Shown: positions 25,989 through 34,820 of the stretch, one piece after another
Layout: every line of letters starts with the position of its first letter
Position numbering within the stretch: the first letter of the stretch is position 1
DNA from: Acidobacteria bacterium 28-9
GTDB taxonomy: Bacteria; Acidobacteriota; Blastocatellia; Pyrinomonadales; Pyrinomonadaceae
DNA: 58,190 nucleotides
Direction of reading: 5' to 3'
Assembly: GCA_002050355.1 (NCBI GenBank)
Contig: MWYY01000018.1
Location: 1-58,190 of the forward strand
The notes under the pieces: generated by a model
Told to the model about the DNA's origin: nothing
Databases searched by the model: none
Seen by the model: the letters and a program-made list of their open reading frames with translations, nothing else
Made by a program: the position numbers and the translations under genes

Positions 25989-26113
25989 CTTATAATTCTT
26001 CCTTTAACCATCGGCGGCAATCCCGAAACTGCGGGCGTATTCGGTCAACTGCTGCCGCAGCAACTTTCGCCCACGATGCAAACGCGACATCACCGTTCCA
26101 ATCGGGACTTGCA
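25559..26113 (-). repeat. Tandem duplication, copy 2 (555 bp)
   Basis: This is the second, directly abutting copy of 25004-25558. It overlaps the 3' end of the full-length sigma gene on its high-coordinate side. Because the two copies look identical, either the event is very recent or the assembly has inserted an extra unit. Confidence 0.92.
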
Positions 26114-26561
26114 AAAGCGCGGCAACCTCTTTATAAGAAAATTCTTCGACATCGGTTAAAACGACGACATCGCGGAACGCCGGCGGTATTTTTTCAAGAG
26201 CCTGCAAAATTTCTTCGTCCTGCAAATTTTCCGGTATCGGCGGCACGAAGGCGACGGTTTGGGCGATTTGTTCTTCCGCGTCTTCAACGAGCTTTAGCTG
26301 TCCTAATTTATGCCGCCGCTTGCTGTTCAAATGATATAGAATCGTTACCAGCCAAGCGCGGCAATTCGTGTCGGGCGTGTAGCGATGAAAAGATTTCAAC
26401 GCCTCGGCGAAAGTTTCCTGCGTCAAATCTTCGGCAGTCTCGCGGTCTCGCGCCAGATAATTCGCCACGCGAAAAACATCCGGCATCAAAGGCAGTACCT
26501 CCGCCTCAAATGCCGCCCATTCCTTTTCCCGCTGCTCTCTACTGCCGCCGATGCCGAACAT
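26004..26561 (-). CDS. ECF (sigma-70 family) sigma factor
   Basis: From the ATG at 26561 (MFGIGGSREQREKEW) the product is 185 residues. Region 2 is FEAEVLPLMPDVFRVANYLA with DRETAEDLTQETFAEALKSF and NCRAWLVTILYHLNSKRRH. Region 4 is [50 protein letters not shown] longer frame begins at 26669, but the added 36 residues (MQIGFSQKIYC...) are unlike the family. It resembles the SigR/RpoE-like ECF groups paired with ZAS anti-sigma factors. Likely targets are the redox-repair genes that follow on the same strand. Confidence 0.9.
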   Translation of the reverse strand: MFGIGGSREQREKEWAAFEAEVLPLMPDVFRVANYLARDRETAEDLTQETFAEALKSFHRYTPDTNCRAWLVTILYHLNSKRRHKLGQLKLVEDAEEQIAQTVAFVPPIPENLQDEEILQALEKIPPAFRDVVVLTDVEEFSYKEVAALLQVPIGTVMSRLHRGRKLLRQQLTEYARSFGIAADG

Positions 26562-26670
26562 ATTTAATTTTCGTCTCGAAACCCCGCGCCCGACATCAAT
26601 GTAATGTTTCGCACTCCGCATTTTATTCCTTGACCCGCAATAAATCTTTTGCGAAAAACCGATTTGCAAA

Positions 26671-28068
26671 TCAGTTTTCTTCGGATTTTCCGGCGACTTT
26701 TTCGATTAATTTTCCCAACGCGAAAACGCCAGCCACGGCGAGTCCGGCGGCGACGAGCGGTTTGGCAACGGTCAAAACCTGACGCGCCCGCGTGCCGTAT
26801 TTGAGGTTGTGCTGTCCCCAACGCTGAAGCCGCTCGTAAGCCATAATCGCCTGTCCGCCGACGTTGGCATCCGCGCCCAAACCTTTCAATAATCCGGTCA
26901 TCGCGTCGCGCAAAACCGGATGACCTTTGATAAAATGAACCCGCGAATCGTTTTTATATTCCGGTCGCGCCGCGTCGTCGAAAACCAGATACGGACCTTC
27001 CTTTAAATGCTCTTCAAACTGCGAATCTTCCGTGTTGCCGATCATAATGGTCGGCGTTCCCTTGAGCCAGATGAGATTGTTCAAATCGTTGCGCCGCAAC
27101 ATCGAATCAATCGCGCTTTTCACATGTCCGATTGTTCCGGCGAGCGACACGCCCGTGCCGACCAGAAAGTTTATCGGCAGATAATCGAAGCCTTCGTGTC
27201 CGCCCCACGCCGGAATTTTTACTTCGTCAATCGGTCGTCCGACGTATTCGATATTCGTGCGCGTGCCGAGTCCCTGTCGTTCCGCTTCGGCGGCGTATTT
27301 AAAACTGATTTTCGATTTTTCCTGACTCAAAAGACGCGCCATCGAAACGTCGATTGCCACCGGGTCGGTTGACGCGAGAATACACCCGCACCAATGCGGT
27401 TGATTGGCAATCGGTCCGTCGCCTTCGCCCGCAATCAGCGCGTCTACGACGTTCAAATCCGGTTTTCGATGCCGCATAATTTCGACAAACCTCTGAATCG
27501 AATCGTCGTCGCCGTGATGAATTTGTCGCCAATTTTGATTGCACGTTCCCATCCAATTCTTGAGCGCGCCGGAAACCGGCTCGTAATGATGCGTTTTCGC
27601 TTTCGGAACATTGATAATCACGTCCGCGTCAAGCAACGGCGCGGGACGCGGAACAATCTCGCCGCTTGCAAGTTTTACGTCGCAGTTCAGTGTCGAATCA
27701 CTGCCCAAATCAATCGTCTCCGCGCCTTCGCGCTCAGCAACCGCCGCCACGCCCGTTATTTTCATACATTGAATCGAATCGAAAAACTCGCCGCTCGATT
27801 CGCCGACAATCACGCGCTCCGCGCCCGCTTCTTTCGCCAATCGAATCAATGCGCCGACGACGAGCGGGTCGGTTGTGCAGCCTTCTTCCGCTCCGTAAAA
27901 CATGGTCAAATTCGGCTTGAGCAAAACCGTATCGCCCGGTTTTACAAAACGCGACATTCCGCCCAACAGGTCAACGGCTTCGCGGACAACCGTTAAAACT
28001 CTTTCCTGTGAACGGTGTTTTTCACTTGTATGAGCGATGGCGACGACTGATTTTTCTGAATTTTCCAT
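26671..28068 (-). CDS. DUF362-domain protein
   Basis: A 465-residue protein with the DUF362 hallmarks VLLKPNLTMFYGAEEGCTTD, VIVGESSGEFFDS, DVIINVPKAKTHHYEPVSGA, KNWMGTCNQNWRQIHHGDDD and ALIAGEGDGP. The function of the family is uncertain; members are often near iron-sulfur or metabolic genes. The C-terminal VAAGLAVAGVFALGKLIEKV is hydrophobic and could anchor it to the membrane. It sits between the sigma operon and a DUF1360 gene, 9 bp from the latter, on the same strand. Confidence 0.85.
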   Translation of the reverse strand: MENSEKSVVAIAHTSEKHRSQERVLTVVREAVDLLGGMSRFVKPGDTVLLKPNLTMFYGAEEGCTTDPLVVGALIRLAKEAGAERVIVGESSGEFFDSIQCMKITGVAAVAEREGAETIDLGSDSTLNCDVKLASGEIVPRPAPLLDADVIINVPKAKTHHYEPVSGALKNWMGTCNQNWRQIHHGDDDSIQRFVEIMRHRKPDLNVVDALIAGEGDGPIANQPHWCGCILASTDPVAIDVSMARLLSQEKSKISFKYAAEAERQGLGTRTNIEYVGRPIDEVKIPAWGGHEGFDYLPINFLVGTGVSLAGTIGHVKSAIDSMLRRNDLNNLIWLKGTPTIMIGNTEDSQFEEHLKEGPYLVFDDAARPEYKNDSRVHFIKGHPVLRDAMTGLLKGLGADANVGGQAIMAYERLQRWGQHNLKYGTRARQVLTVAKPLVAAGLAVAGVFALGKLIEKVAGKSEEN

Positions 28069-28077
28069 CTTTGTTTT

Positions 28078-28611
28078 CTACTCGCTTTTTTCTTTCACGG
28101 CATCGGCGGCGTGATGCAGAAAATCGGAAACCGTCGCAGCGGCGAAAACTCCGGCGACGATTCTGGTCGCTCGCGGCTGAAAGACCAAACCGAAAGCTAA
28201 ACCGGCGGCAACCCACGGACTCAGGCACCACGGGCAAGTCAGCAAATCGCCGACGGCACGCCGCATTCCCGCCCCGCGCACTTTTTCCTTTATTTCGCTC
28301 TGTCCAGCCGGTTCGACGTATTCGGTGAACGGCGCGCGCAGCGGACTCGTTACGCGGTCTTTAGCAATAATGCGGCTCAATTTGTGCGTCGCCACGCCCA
28401 GCAAAAGCAAATCGGCGAGATTGAATTTACCGCTCCGTTCGTTTTCGGATTTTTGCGCCGCCGCCAGCAGCGCGCCGAACGCCGCGTTATAAATGACGAG
28501 CAAAACCCCGTAAGAGGCGAGCGGCATTTCTTCGCCGCCTTGGTAGCCCGCAAAAATTTCTTTAACCGATTGCCGTTTTTCGATTGATTGTTCGCTTTCC
28601 TGTTTCGTCAT
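28078..28611 (-). CDS. DUF1360-domain membrane protein
   Basis: A 177-residue protein. DLLLLGVATHKLSRIIAKDR, VTSPLRAPFTEYVEPAG and LLTCPWCLSPWVAAGLAFGL are the conserved DUF1360 blocks, with a CxxC pair in a CPWC motif. There are two or three hydrophobic segments. Such proteins resemble sporulation protein YkvQ-like families, but no role is established. It overlaps the alpha/beta hydrolase frame by 50 bp and precedes DUF362 by 9 bp, so the three are probably co-transcribed. Confidence 0.8.
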   Translation of the reverse strand: MTKQESEQSIEKRQSVKEIFAGYQGGEEMPLASYGVLLVIYNAAFGALLAAAQKSENERSGKFNLADLLLLGVATHKLSRIIAKDRVTSPLRAPFTEYVEPAGQSEIKEKVRGAGMRRAVGDLLTCPWCLSPWVAAGLAFGLVFQPRATRIVAGVFAAATVSDFLHHAADAVKEKSE

Positions 28612-29449
28612 AAAATTTACTCTCCCCTAGTTTGTTTTTCTCAGAAGATTGTTGGTCATCAGCGCGGTTTTCGCAATGTCGCCGAATCAAATCCGCAATC
28701 TTTTCGGGAGCTTCGAGCGGCAGCAGATGTTTGACTTCGGGGATGACAATCAGGCTGGCATTTTTGATGCGGCGAACGATTTCTGCTTTGAGAAGTTGCG
28801 GTGTCATCGCTTCGTCCCGCTCGCCCGCCGCGACGAGAACCGGAACGTTAATTTTTCCGACTTCAGATGAAATATCTTCGCGGCTGCCCTTCTCTAACCA
28901 CCATTTCCACGCCGCTTCCGACGTTCGCAGATTGTCATCTATCGCGCGGGCGAAAATCTCGCCGGGTAATTTTCCGCCCGCCGCTTGGCAAACAGTCTCC
29001 GTTGCCACGCAGCGATTGCCGTGCGAGGCGAGCAATTTTTCCCGTTCATCTTCTTTTATCGGCTCGGGCGTGGGCGGCGACGGCGCGAGCAAAATTAGAG
29101 ACTGCAAACCACGCGGTTTTCTTGCAGCGAGCGCGAGCGCGAATTTGCCGCCCATCGAATGACCAATCAAAACGTAATTTTCAATTGTCAGCGTCGAAAT
29201 CAAATCCGCAACATCATCGGCGTAATCTTTAACCGAAAAATCTTCCGGCAAAACGTCCGACGCGCCGAAGCCGCGCAACTCCGGCGCGACGCAGTGATAA
29301 TCGTTTGAAAGTTTTTCGATAACTTCCGTCCACGCTCCCGAAGAGCCGCCGAAATAATGCAGAAAAACAAGCGACGGGCGCGACTTATTATAATTTTCAA
29401 CGCCCGCTTCCATAATATTTAAAACCGTTTCGTTTATTTTGTATTTCAT
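28562..29449 (-). CDS. Alpha/beta-hydrolase
   Basis: A 295-residue hydrolase with HYFGGSSGAWTEVI (oxyanion region), nucleophile elbow GHSMGGKFALALAARKP (Ser), an acidic residue in VPVLVAAGERDEAMTP and the catalytic His in EVKHLLPLEAPE. The substrate is not defined by sequence; esters and C-C bonds are usual for such small lipase-like enzymes. The last 30 residues (KLGESKFYDETGKRT) extend past the usual end and overlap the start of the DUF1360 gene, so a base error near the 3' end is possible. Confidence 0.85.
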   Translation of the reverse strand: MKYKINETVLNIMEAGVENYNKSRPSLVFLHYFGGSSGAWTEVIEKLSNDYHCVAPELRGFGASDVLPEDFSVKDYADDVADLISTLTIENYVLIGHSMGGKFALALAARKPRGLQSLILLAPSPPTPEPIKEDEREKLLASHGNRCVATETVCQAAGGKLPGEIFARAIDDNLRTSEAAWKWWLEKGSREDISSEVGKINVPVLVAAGERDEAMTPQLLKAEIVRRIKNASLIVIPEVKHLLPLEAPEKIADLIRRHCENRADDQQSSEKNKLGESKFYDETGKRTINRKTAIG

Positions 29450-29521
29450 TTGACCTAACTCAACACGCGCAGTTTCACAAAAAACTCTCGAAAAAAGATT
29501 TCAACATATGGGCGGTTCGGG

Positions 29522-29783
29522 TTACGCGGCTAATTCGGCTGCTTGACGGCGGATTTTTTCACGAATCATCGCCCAGAAATTCGCCCGCGCGTGCCGGTAA
29601 TCAGGCGGCGACAAGTCCCGCAGCTCGTTCGGCGTTTTATCGAGCGCGCCCGACCGTTTCCTTAATCTGTTTTAGCCGCACATCGGTTATCTTTTTCGGG
29701 CGGAAACTTCTGTGAATTTCGTCCGTGAAATGATTCCAATACTGCGATTTTTTTTCTTCGTTAACCATCCTAATCATTGTCAT
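29522..29783 (-). pseudogene. Frameshifted small hypothetical gene
   Basis: An ATG at 29783 with AGAGG upstream opens MTMIRMVNEEKKSQYWNHFT, DEIHRSFRPKKITDVRLKQI, KETV, then hits TAA. A shift of one base at about 29650-29658 (GTCGGGCGCGCTCG) restores ALDKTPNELRDLSPPDYRHA and FWAMIREKIRRQAAELAA, ending at TAA 29522-29524. The two halves make sense only together, as a charged helical protein of about 86 residues. I do not recognise it. Either it is a recent pseudogene or a base error in a GC run. Confidence 0.55.
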
Positions 29784-29856
29784 AATCAACCTCTTTTTCC
29801 GAAAGCCCTGAAAAATCCCGTGTAACCTTCGTCTTCGCTCACGGTTAAATCTCCTG

Positions 29857-31191
29857 CTAGACTTCGACTTTCAGTTTTGCCGCCTCGTTTGTAACTTCAA
29901 ACATCTCGCCGTGCGGCACGATTGTAATTTGCCCGTATTCTTCCAAAAGCATTTTATACGCATCAGCGACGGGACGCGGTTTGCGGTTCAAATCATACAA
30001 GCCGCATTCGTTGACCTTCCCTTTTTTCTCGGCAAGCGCGATGTCCCAATCAATCTGGTCAATCAGGCTATACCACGTAAAACCCAGCACCGGAACTCCG
30101 TCCGAACGCATCCGCAAGATATTTATCCATTGTTTCCAAAGCCACGTCGGAGCATTCTCCGCGTCCATAATATTTGTCTCGGTGTGCATCACCGGCTTTT
30201 TATAGCGCAGGTAATATTCTTTAGTGATTTGATACCAGCCGAAAACGTCTTCCGCCGTGCAAGTCGAGCCGTCGGGCTTTAAGATTTTCTCGTTCTGCCC
30301 GTAGTAATCGTTGCCCATCACCTGGTATCCGGGCGGCTCGCCGACCATAAACCAATCGTATTCCTCGCGCGTCAAACCGTTGTCCATCAAATAGTGAATA
30401 ATATCCGCGTCCGGCGGATAAGCGTAAAGCAAATCGAGCGAAATCAATCGCTGCTTGTTCGTTAGTTTGGTTTTTTGAGAAACGGCGGCGCAGGTTTCGT
30501 GTAGGTATTCGGCTGATTCGGATTGAATAATAATGCAGTCGTTCCGGTGTTTGGCGATTTCCTGCGTTCCCAGAATGCTCGCGGCGACAATATGCTTCAT
30601 CGCGGTAACAAACGCTTTGTCGGATTTCAACTGCTCGTTCCAAATGCCGTCTTTCGCGCTCAATTTCGCCGTAACGTAAATCTCGTTGACCGGCGTGTAA
30701 TAACGCACCCACGGATAACGCCGCGCGACCGCCGCGCAGTAATTGGCGAAATGAACGGGCAGTTCCGGGTTTTGATAATCGCCAATCCAGTCGGGAACGC
30801 CGAAGTGCATCAAATCCAAAATCGGCGTGAGTTCCAATTTTTGAATCAGCTTCATCGCTTTATCTGCAAACTCCCAATCGTATCGCCCTTCCGTCCGGTT
30901 CATTTTGTAATACGGCAAACCGTAGCGCACGACTTTCAGACCCAAGTCTTTTATAAGATGTAAATCTTCTTCAAAACGCTCGTAATGCCCGCATTCTTCA
31001 AGCAGGTCGCGCCGGATTTTGCCGTTTCCAATGGTCGGGTAAGAACATTCGATTCCCGTCGCAAACATAAAATTTCCGGGCTTTCCGGTCGGCATTCCGC
31101 TGCCGTCCGTCCCGCGCCCGCCGCCGAACTCGTCGCCCGAATAACTGCCGTCGCCCTTTTCTTTCTTGATAATGTCTAAAAAATTTGCCAT
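29857..31191 (-). CDS. Family 1-like glycoside hydrolase (beta-glucosidase-type TIM barrel)
   Basis: A 444-residue enzyme, well started (AGAGGAG 7 bases before ATG). Clan GH-A features are HYERFEEDLHLIKDLGLKVV, RYGLPYYKMNRTEGRYDWEF, the acid/base Glu in YYTPVNEIYVTAKL and a nucleophile-type Glu in PVMHTETNIMDAEN, followed by GFTWYSLIDQIDWDIAL. The N-terminal 35 residues are Gly-rich (GGGRGTDGSGMPTGKPG), with no signal peptide, so it is cytoplasmic. It is more like dTDP-4-dehydrorhamnose-associated GH1 homologues than digestive glucosidases. It leads a run of same-strand genes with unrelated metabolism. Confidence 0.8.
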   Translation of the reverse strand: MANFLDIIKKEKGDGSYSGDEFGGGRGTDGSGMPTGKPGNFMFATGIECSYPTIGNGKIRRDLLEECGHYERFEEDLHLIKDLGLKVVRYGLPYYKMNRTEGRYDWEFADKAMKLIQKLELTPILDLMHFGVPDWIGDYQNPELPVHFANYCAAVARRYPWVRYYTPVNEIYVTAKLSAKDGIWNEQLKSDKAFVTAMKHIVAASILGTQEIAKHRNDCIIIQSESAEYLHETCAAVSQKTKLTNKQRLISLDLLYAYPPDADIIHYLMDNGLTREEYDWFMVGEPPGYQVMGNDYYGQNEKILKPDGSTCTAEDVFGWYQITKEYYLRYKKPVMHTETNIMDAENAPTWLWKQWINILRMRSDGVPVLGFTWYSLIDQIDWDIALAEKKGKVNECGLYDLNRKPRPVADAYKMLLEEYGQITIVPHGEMFEVTNEAAKLKVEV

Positions 31192-31246
31192 ATAATTTCT
31201 CCTCTCGCTTTTAACAAAAATAAAAGAAAAACAATTTCGGCTTCGA

Positions 31247-32611
31247 TTACCGATTTTTCAAAATCTCGCCGTTTTTCATCACGAACACGACGCGCTTGAG
31301 CGCGGCAAAATTGGCGAGCGGGTCGCCTTCGACCGCGATTAAATCAGCGAATTTGTTCGTTTCAATCGCGCCGATATTGTCGCTCTGACCGAGCAGTTCG
31401 GCGGCGTTGACGGTTGCCGCGCGAATAACGTCGAGCGGCGACATTCCGGCTTGCCGGAAAGCGTCGAGAATGAGCAAACTCGCCGTGCCGCGCGTTCTGC
31501 CCGTCCAAATCCATTCGACATCCGAGCCGGCGGCGAGACGCACTTTCATCGCAATTGCCCGTTTTAACCGCTCCGGCGCGGATTCGACTTGTTCCTTTCG
31601 ATATTTTTTAATGCCGGGACGCGGCTCGAAACCCGGCGGCAGCATTCTGGCGAAAAGCTCGTTGACGGCGGCGATTGATAAATCCGTCGGCACGAGAAAA
31701 ATGCCGCGCTCGCGCATCTGCCGCAAGGTTGCGTCGCGCACTTGAAAGGCGTGTTCGACCGAATCCACGCCGCCTTCGACCGCAATCTGCGCCGCTTCCG
31801 CCGTGTGCGCGTGCGCCGCGACTTTTAAGTTTGCCTCGTGCGCCGCCGCGACAATCGCCCGCACCTGCGGCACGGTCAGCATCCGCTCTTCGGCGGCGAC
31901 GATGACTTTGATAAGGTCTGCTCCTGCTTGCACGTTTTCGCCGACGGCGCGGCGAGCGACGTCTTCGCTTCCAATCTCGAAATATTCATTGCGAATCATT
32001 TCTTCGGCATATTCGGACGCGGGACGCAGCAGCAGACCGCCGGGCGGCGTGAGCAGCTTGCAGGCGACAAACATCCGCGGTCCGACAGCTTGCCCGGCGT
32101 TTATCCGGTCGCGCAGTTTTAGAGCGTCGCAGTCTTTCGCCATTCCGACGTCGCGCACGGTCGTCCAACCGGCTTCGACCATCTCACGGGCGTTGCGCTC
32201 GCCGAGAGCCATCCGTTCTTCGGGACTGCGCTGCGTGATTCGCACCGCGTTATTGTCGTAAAATTCCTGCACCAGAAGACGCTCGTCGAGCAGATGCGTA
32301 TGCGCGTCAATCAATCCGGGCAAAAGCGTCGCGTTCGGCGGCAGATTGACGATTTTCGCGCCGCGCGGAGCGTTTCGCGCCAATTCCGCTCGCGGCGCGA
32401 TTTGCCTGACGCGCCCGTCCACGACTAAAACGGCGTAATTATTTAAATATTTGCCGGATTTAACGTCTAAAATCCGCGCTGCGTTGATAATCGTAGTCGG
32501 GTTTGCTTGTTGCGCGTTTGCCGTCGCCGGCGAAAAGACGAAAATCAACAGTAAAGCCAGGGTTCGCGCCGTTTTTTTTCTGCTTAAATCGTTAAATTTT
32601 TGCATAAACAT
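31247..32611 (-). CDS. Secreted amidohydrolase (imidazolonepropionase/prolidase-like)
   Basis: A 454-residue protein with a signal peptide (ALLLIFVFSPATANAQ) and the metal-dependent hydrolase fold: LPGLIDAHTHLLDERLL (HxH pair), VKVAAHAHTAEAAQIAVEGG with histidine ligands, VDSVEHAFQVRD, AAGSDVEWIWTGRTRG with the catalytic Asp. Such enzymes hydrolyse peptides or cyclic amides in the periplasm. It lies 19 bp from the end of the GMC gene on the same strand. It is a paralogue in type of the amidohydrolase at 43-44 kb. Confidence 0.87.
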   Translation of the reverse strand: MFMQKFNDLSRKKTARTLALLLIFVFSPATANAQQANPTTIINAARILDVKSGKYLNNYAVLVVDGRVRQIAPRAELARNAPRGAKIVNLPPNATLLPGLIDAHTHLLDERLLVQEFYDNNAVRITQRSPEERMALGERNAREMVEAGWTTVRDVGMAKDCDALKLRDRINAGQAVGPRMFVACKLLTPPGGLLLRPASEYAEEMIRNEYFEIGSEDVARRAVGENVQAGADLIKVIVAAEERMLTVPQVRAIVAAAHEANLKVAAHAHTAEAAQIAVEGGVDSVEHAFQVRDATLRQMRERGIFLVPTDLSIAAVNELFARMLPPGFEPRPGIKKYRKEQVESAPERLKRAIAMKVRLAAGSDVEWIWTGRTRGTASLLILDAFRQAGMSPLDVIRAATVNAAELLGQSDNIGAIETNKFADLIAVEGDPLANFAALKRVVFVMKNGEILKNR

Positions 32612-32630
32612 TTTACGTTCCGTCTCGCGT

Positions 32631-34820
32631 TTAATTAATCTCGCCGCGGCGTTCCCGTTCGAGAAACTTGTCCGCCGTCCGCAGTGCCAGCGCCATAATC
32701 GTCAACGCCGGATTGACCGAGAGCGCCGACGGGAAAACCGAGTTGTCGCAGACGTATAAATTCGGAATATCAAAACTTTGACCGTTTTTGTTGACTACCG
32801 AATCGCCTCCGTCATCGCCCATCACGCACGTCCCGATAATGTGCGCGTTGCGTTGAAACGTCCACATTTTCTTCGCGCCCGCTTCCGTCCAGATTTCTTT
32901 CATCAATTTTTCGGCGTGTCGCGTCATCTGATTTTCGTTGTCGCCGTGCGAAAAATAAACGCGCGGTTTCGGCAATCCGCGAGCGTCTTTTTCATCCGAC
33001 AATTCGAGAAAATTATTCGCGTGCGGCAGGCAGTCGCCCAAAATGTTGATGCCCGCCGTGTGATTGTAATCGTGCATCCGTTCGTTTAATTCCGCGCCGA
33101 AAACCTTTTCGCCGCGAGCGAGCTGCGACGCATAAGTAACGGGCATCACGCCGATTGATTGCAGCAGATAACCGCTTGCAAAATCGGCGTCTTTCGGGCG
33201 ATGTGTGTCTTCGCTAATCAAACCGCCGGGAATGCCTTTGTGCGGAAAAATTTCTTCGTCAAAAACGCCCCAGATTTGAACGCCCGTGTGCGCCATAAAA
33301 TTTCTGCCGACTTGACCGCTTCGATTTGCCAGATTATTTATTAAAAGCAGTCGCGGAGTTTCGATTCCACCCGCGCACAGAAAGACGTTTTTGCACAATT
33401 GTTTTTTTGTTTCGCCGTTTTGCGAATAAACGACGGCTTTGATTTCGCCGGTTGAATCGAATTCAAAATCAGTGACGAAACATTCCGAACGAATTTCCGC
33501 GCCGTGATGAATTGCAAGCGGCAAAAAAGTTACGTCCATCGAGCCTTTCGCGCCTGTCGAGCAACCCGCCTGACAAAATCCGCGATTCGTGCAACGGAGT
33601 CGCCAGCCGATTTTTTCCTCGAAATAATCCTGCGACAAAGCCGCATTCGGGGCGGGCGCGGTTTTAATATTTAATTTTTCGCAAGCCGTCTGCATTAATC
33701 GCGCCGCCGCGTTTAACGGAAGCGGCGGAAGCGGATAACCGCGCTTTCGAGGCGTTCCCCACGGATACGGCGACGCGCCTGAAATTCCTAGAAACCATTC
33801 AAGCTCGTCAAAATACTGCTCTAAATCTTCATAACTCAAACACCAATCGCGCCCGACTCCGAAATCCGAAAAAATCCGAAAATCATCGTCTCGCGGGCGC
33901 GGCGTGTAAGCCGTAAAATGCAAAGTCGAACCGCCCACGCCGCAGCCCGAATTATTATTGCCAAATGCTAACGGATTTTCGCCCGCGCTCAATCTTTCAT
34001 CCGTCCAAAACAATTTGCTTTGTTCACGTTCGTCGGTGGCGAAATTTTTGTAATCGAAACTTTTCCCCGCTTCCAAAGCGACGACTTTCAAACCGGCTTG
34101 CGCTAATCTTGCGAGAATCGGCGCGCCGCCCGCACCTGTTCCAATCACAACAGCATCAACATCATTTGGGATTTTGGATTTTGGATTTTGGATTTTACTT
34201 TCTCGTAATTCGTAATTTGTAATTCGTAATTCATTTTCTTGACTTTGAACCTTGAACTTTGAACCTTGAACTCCTAAATCCCAGCCGTGTTTGTCGGCGA
34301 AACCGATGTAGCCGATTTCTGCTTGCGCGAGCGGATGCGAATAAAAAATCTCGGCGTATTCGGCGCAGAGTTCTTCGAGAAAACGCGCGGACTCAAAATT
34401 TATTTGCGCTGTTCGTTCGGCAGAGGCGAATGAACAGCGTTTGAGAATGTCGCGGCGTTTTTCCGTCTCAAGCGTGGTGAAATCCGCCTGAAAAATCTCT
34501 TTTGCCAAATCGTCTAAAAATTTCAAACCCGTTTTATAAGCGTCCTCATCGGGCGGCATTTCCGCATAACGCCAGCCGTTTCCTGCGTTTTCCGACAGGC
34601 GTTTGTCAATTTCCTGCGCGACGAACCAGCCAGGCACAACACTCGAAGGCACGAGCGCGTCGCAGACGGCTTTCAAAATCTCGAATTCGCGCTCGCCGAA
34701 AAATCGCGGCGCGGTTTCCTCGGCGTTTAATCTTTCCCGCAAAACGCGGCGCGTTTCGTCGGTCACGAAATCGCTTTCGAGCAGTTCGAGGAATTCTTTT
34801 TTCGGTGAATCTTTCATCAA
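32631..34820 (-). CDS. GMC-family oxidoreductase with N-terminal gluconate-dehydrogenase-subunit-3-like domain
   Basis: A 729-residue fusion. Residues 1-175 resemble gluconate 2-dehydrogenase subunit 3 (REFEILKAVCDALVPSSVVP). Residues about 222-725 are the FAD catalytic part with VDAVVIGTGAGGAPILARLA and the C-terminal NLYVCDNSVFPSALSVNPAL GMC signature. It oxidises alcohol groups, probably of sugars, in or on the cell. Between the two domains (about 183-219) an in-frame insertion of heptanucleotide arrays gives SKFKVQSQENELRITNYELR and SKIQNPKSKIP, clearly not part of either fold. It overlaps the aquaporin start by 4 bases. Confidence 0.9.
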   Translation of the reverse strand: MMKDSPKKEFLELLESDFVTDETRRVLRERLNAEETAPRFFGEREFEILKAVCDALVPSSVVPGWFVAQEIDKRLSENAGNGWRYAEMPPDEDAYKTGLKFLDDLAKEIFQADFTTLETEKRRDILKRCSFASAERTAQINFESARFLEELCAEYAEIFYSHPLAQAEIGYIGFADKHGWDLGVQGSKFKVQSQENELRITNYELRESKIQNPKSKIPNDVDAVVIGTGAGGAPILARLAQAGLKVVALEAGKSFDYKNFATDEREQSKLFWTDERLSAGENPLAFGNNNSGCGVGGSTLHFTAYTPRPRDDDFRIFSDFGVGRDWCLSYEDLEQYFDELEWFLGISGASPYPWGTPRKRGYPLPPLPLNAAARLMQTACEKLNIKTAPAPNAALSQDYFEEKIGWRLRCTNRGFCQAGCSTGAKGSMDVTFLPLAIHHGAEIRSECFVTDFEFDSTGEIKAVVYSQNGETKKQLCKNVFLCAGGIETPRLLLINNLANRSGQVGRNFMAHTGVQIWGVFDEEIFPHKGIPGGLISEDTHRPKDADFASGYLLQSIGVMPVTYASQLARGEKVFGAELNERMHDYNHTAGINILGDCLPHANNFLELSDEKDARGLPKPRVYFSHGDNENQMTRHAEKLMKEIWTEAGAKKMWTFQRNAHIIGTCVMGDDGGDSVVNKNGQSFDIPNLYVCDNSVFPSALSVNPALTIMALALRTADKFLERERRGEIN
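34171..34270. repeat. Three arrays of 7-bp tandem repeats inside a coding region
   Basis: Three different heptamers are each repeated about four times: ATTTTGG (34171-34197), GTAATTC/GTAATTT (34205-34232) and CTTTGAA/CCTTGAA (34243-34270), with short linkers. The whole lies in frame in the linker of the GMC oxidoreductase. Similar short tandemly repeated heptamers are known in cyanobacteria and several other phyla, mostly between genes. Confidence 0.93.

Noticed and set aside
34171-34270. CRISPR array
   Set aside because: The units are 7 bp in direct contact with no spacers, and no cas gene is near.
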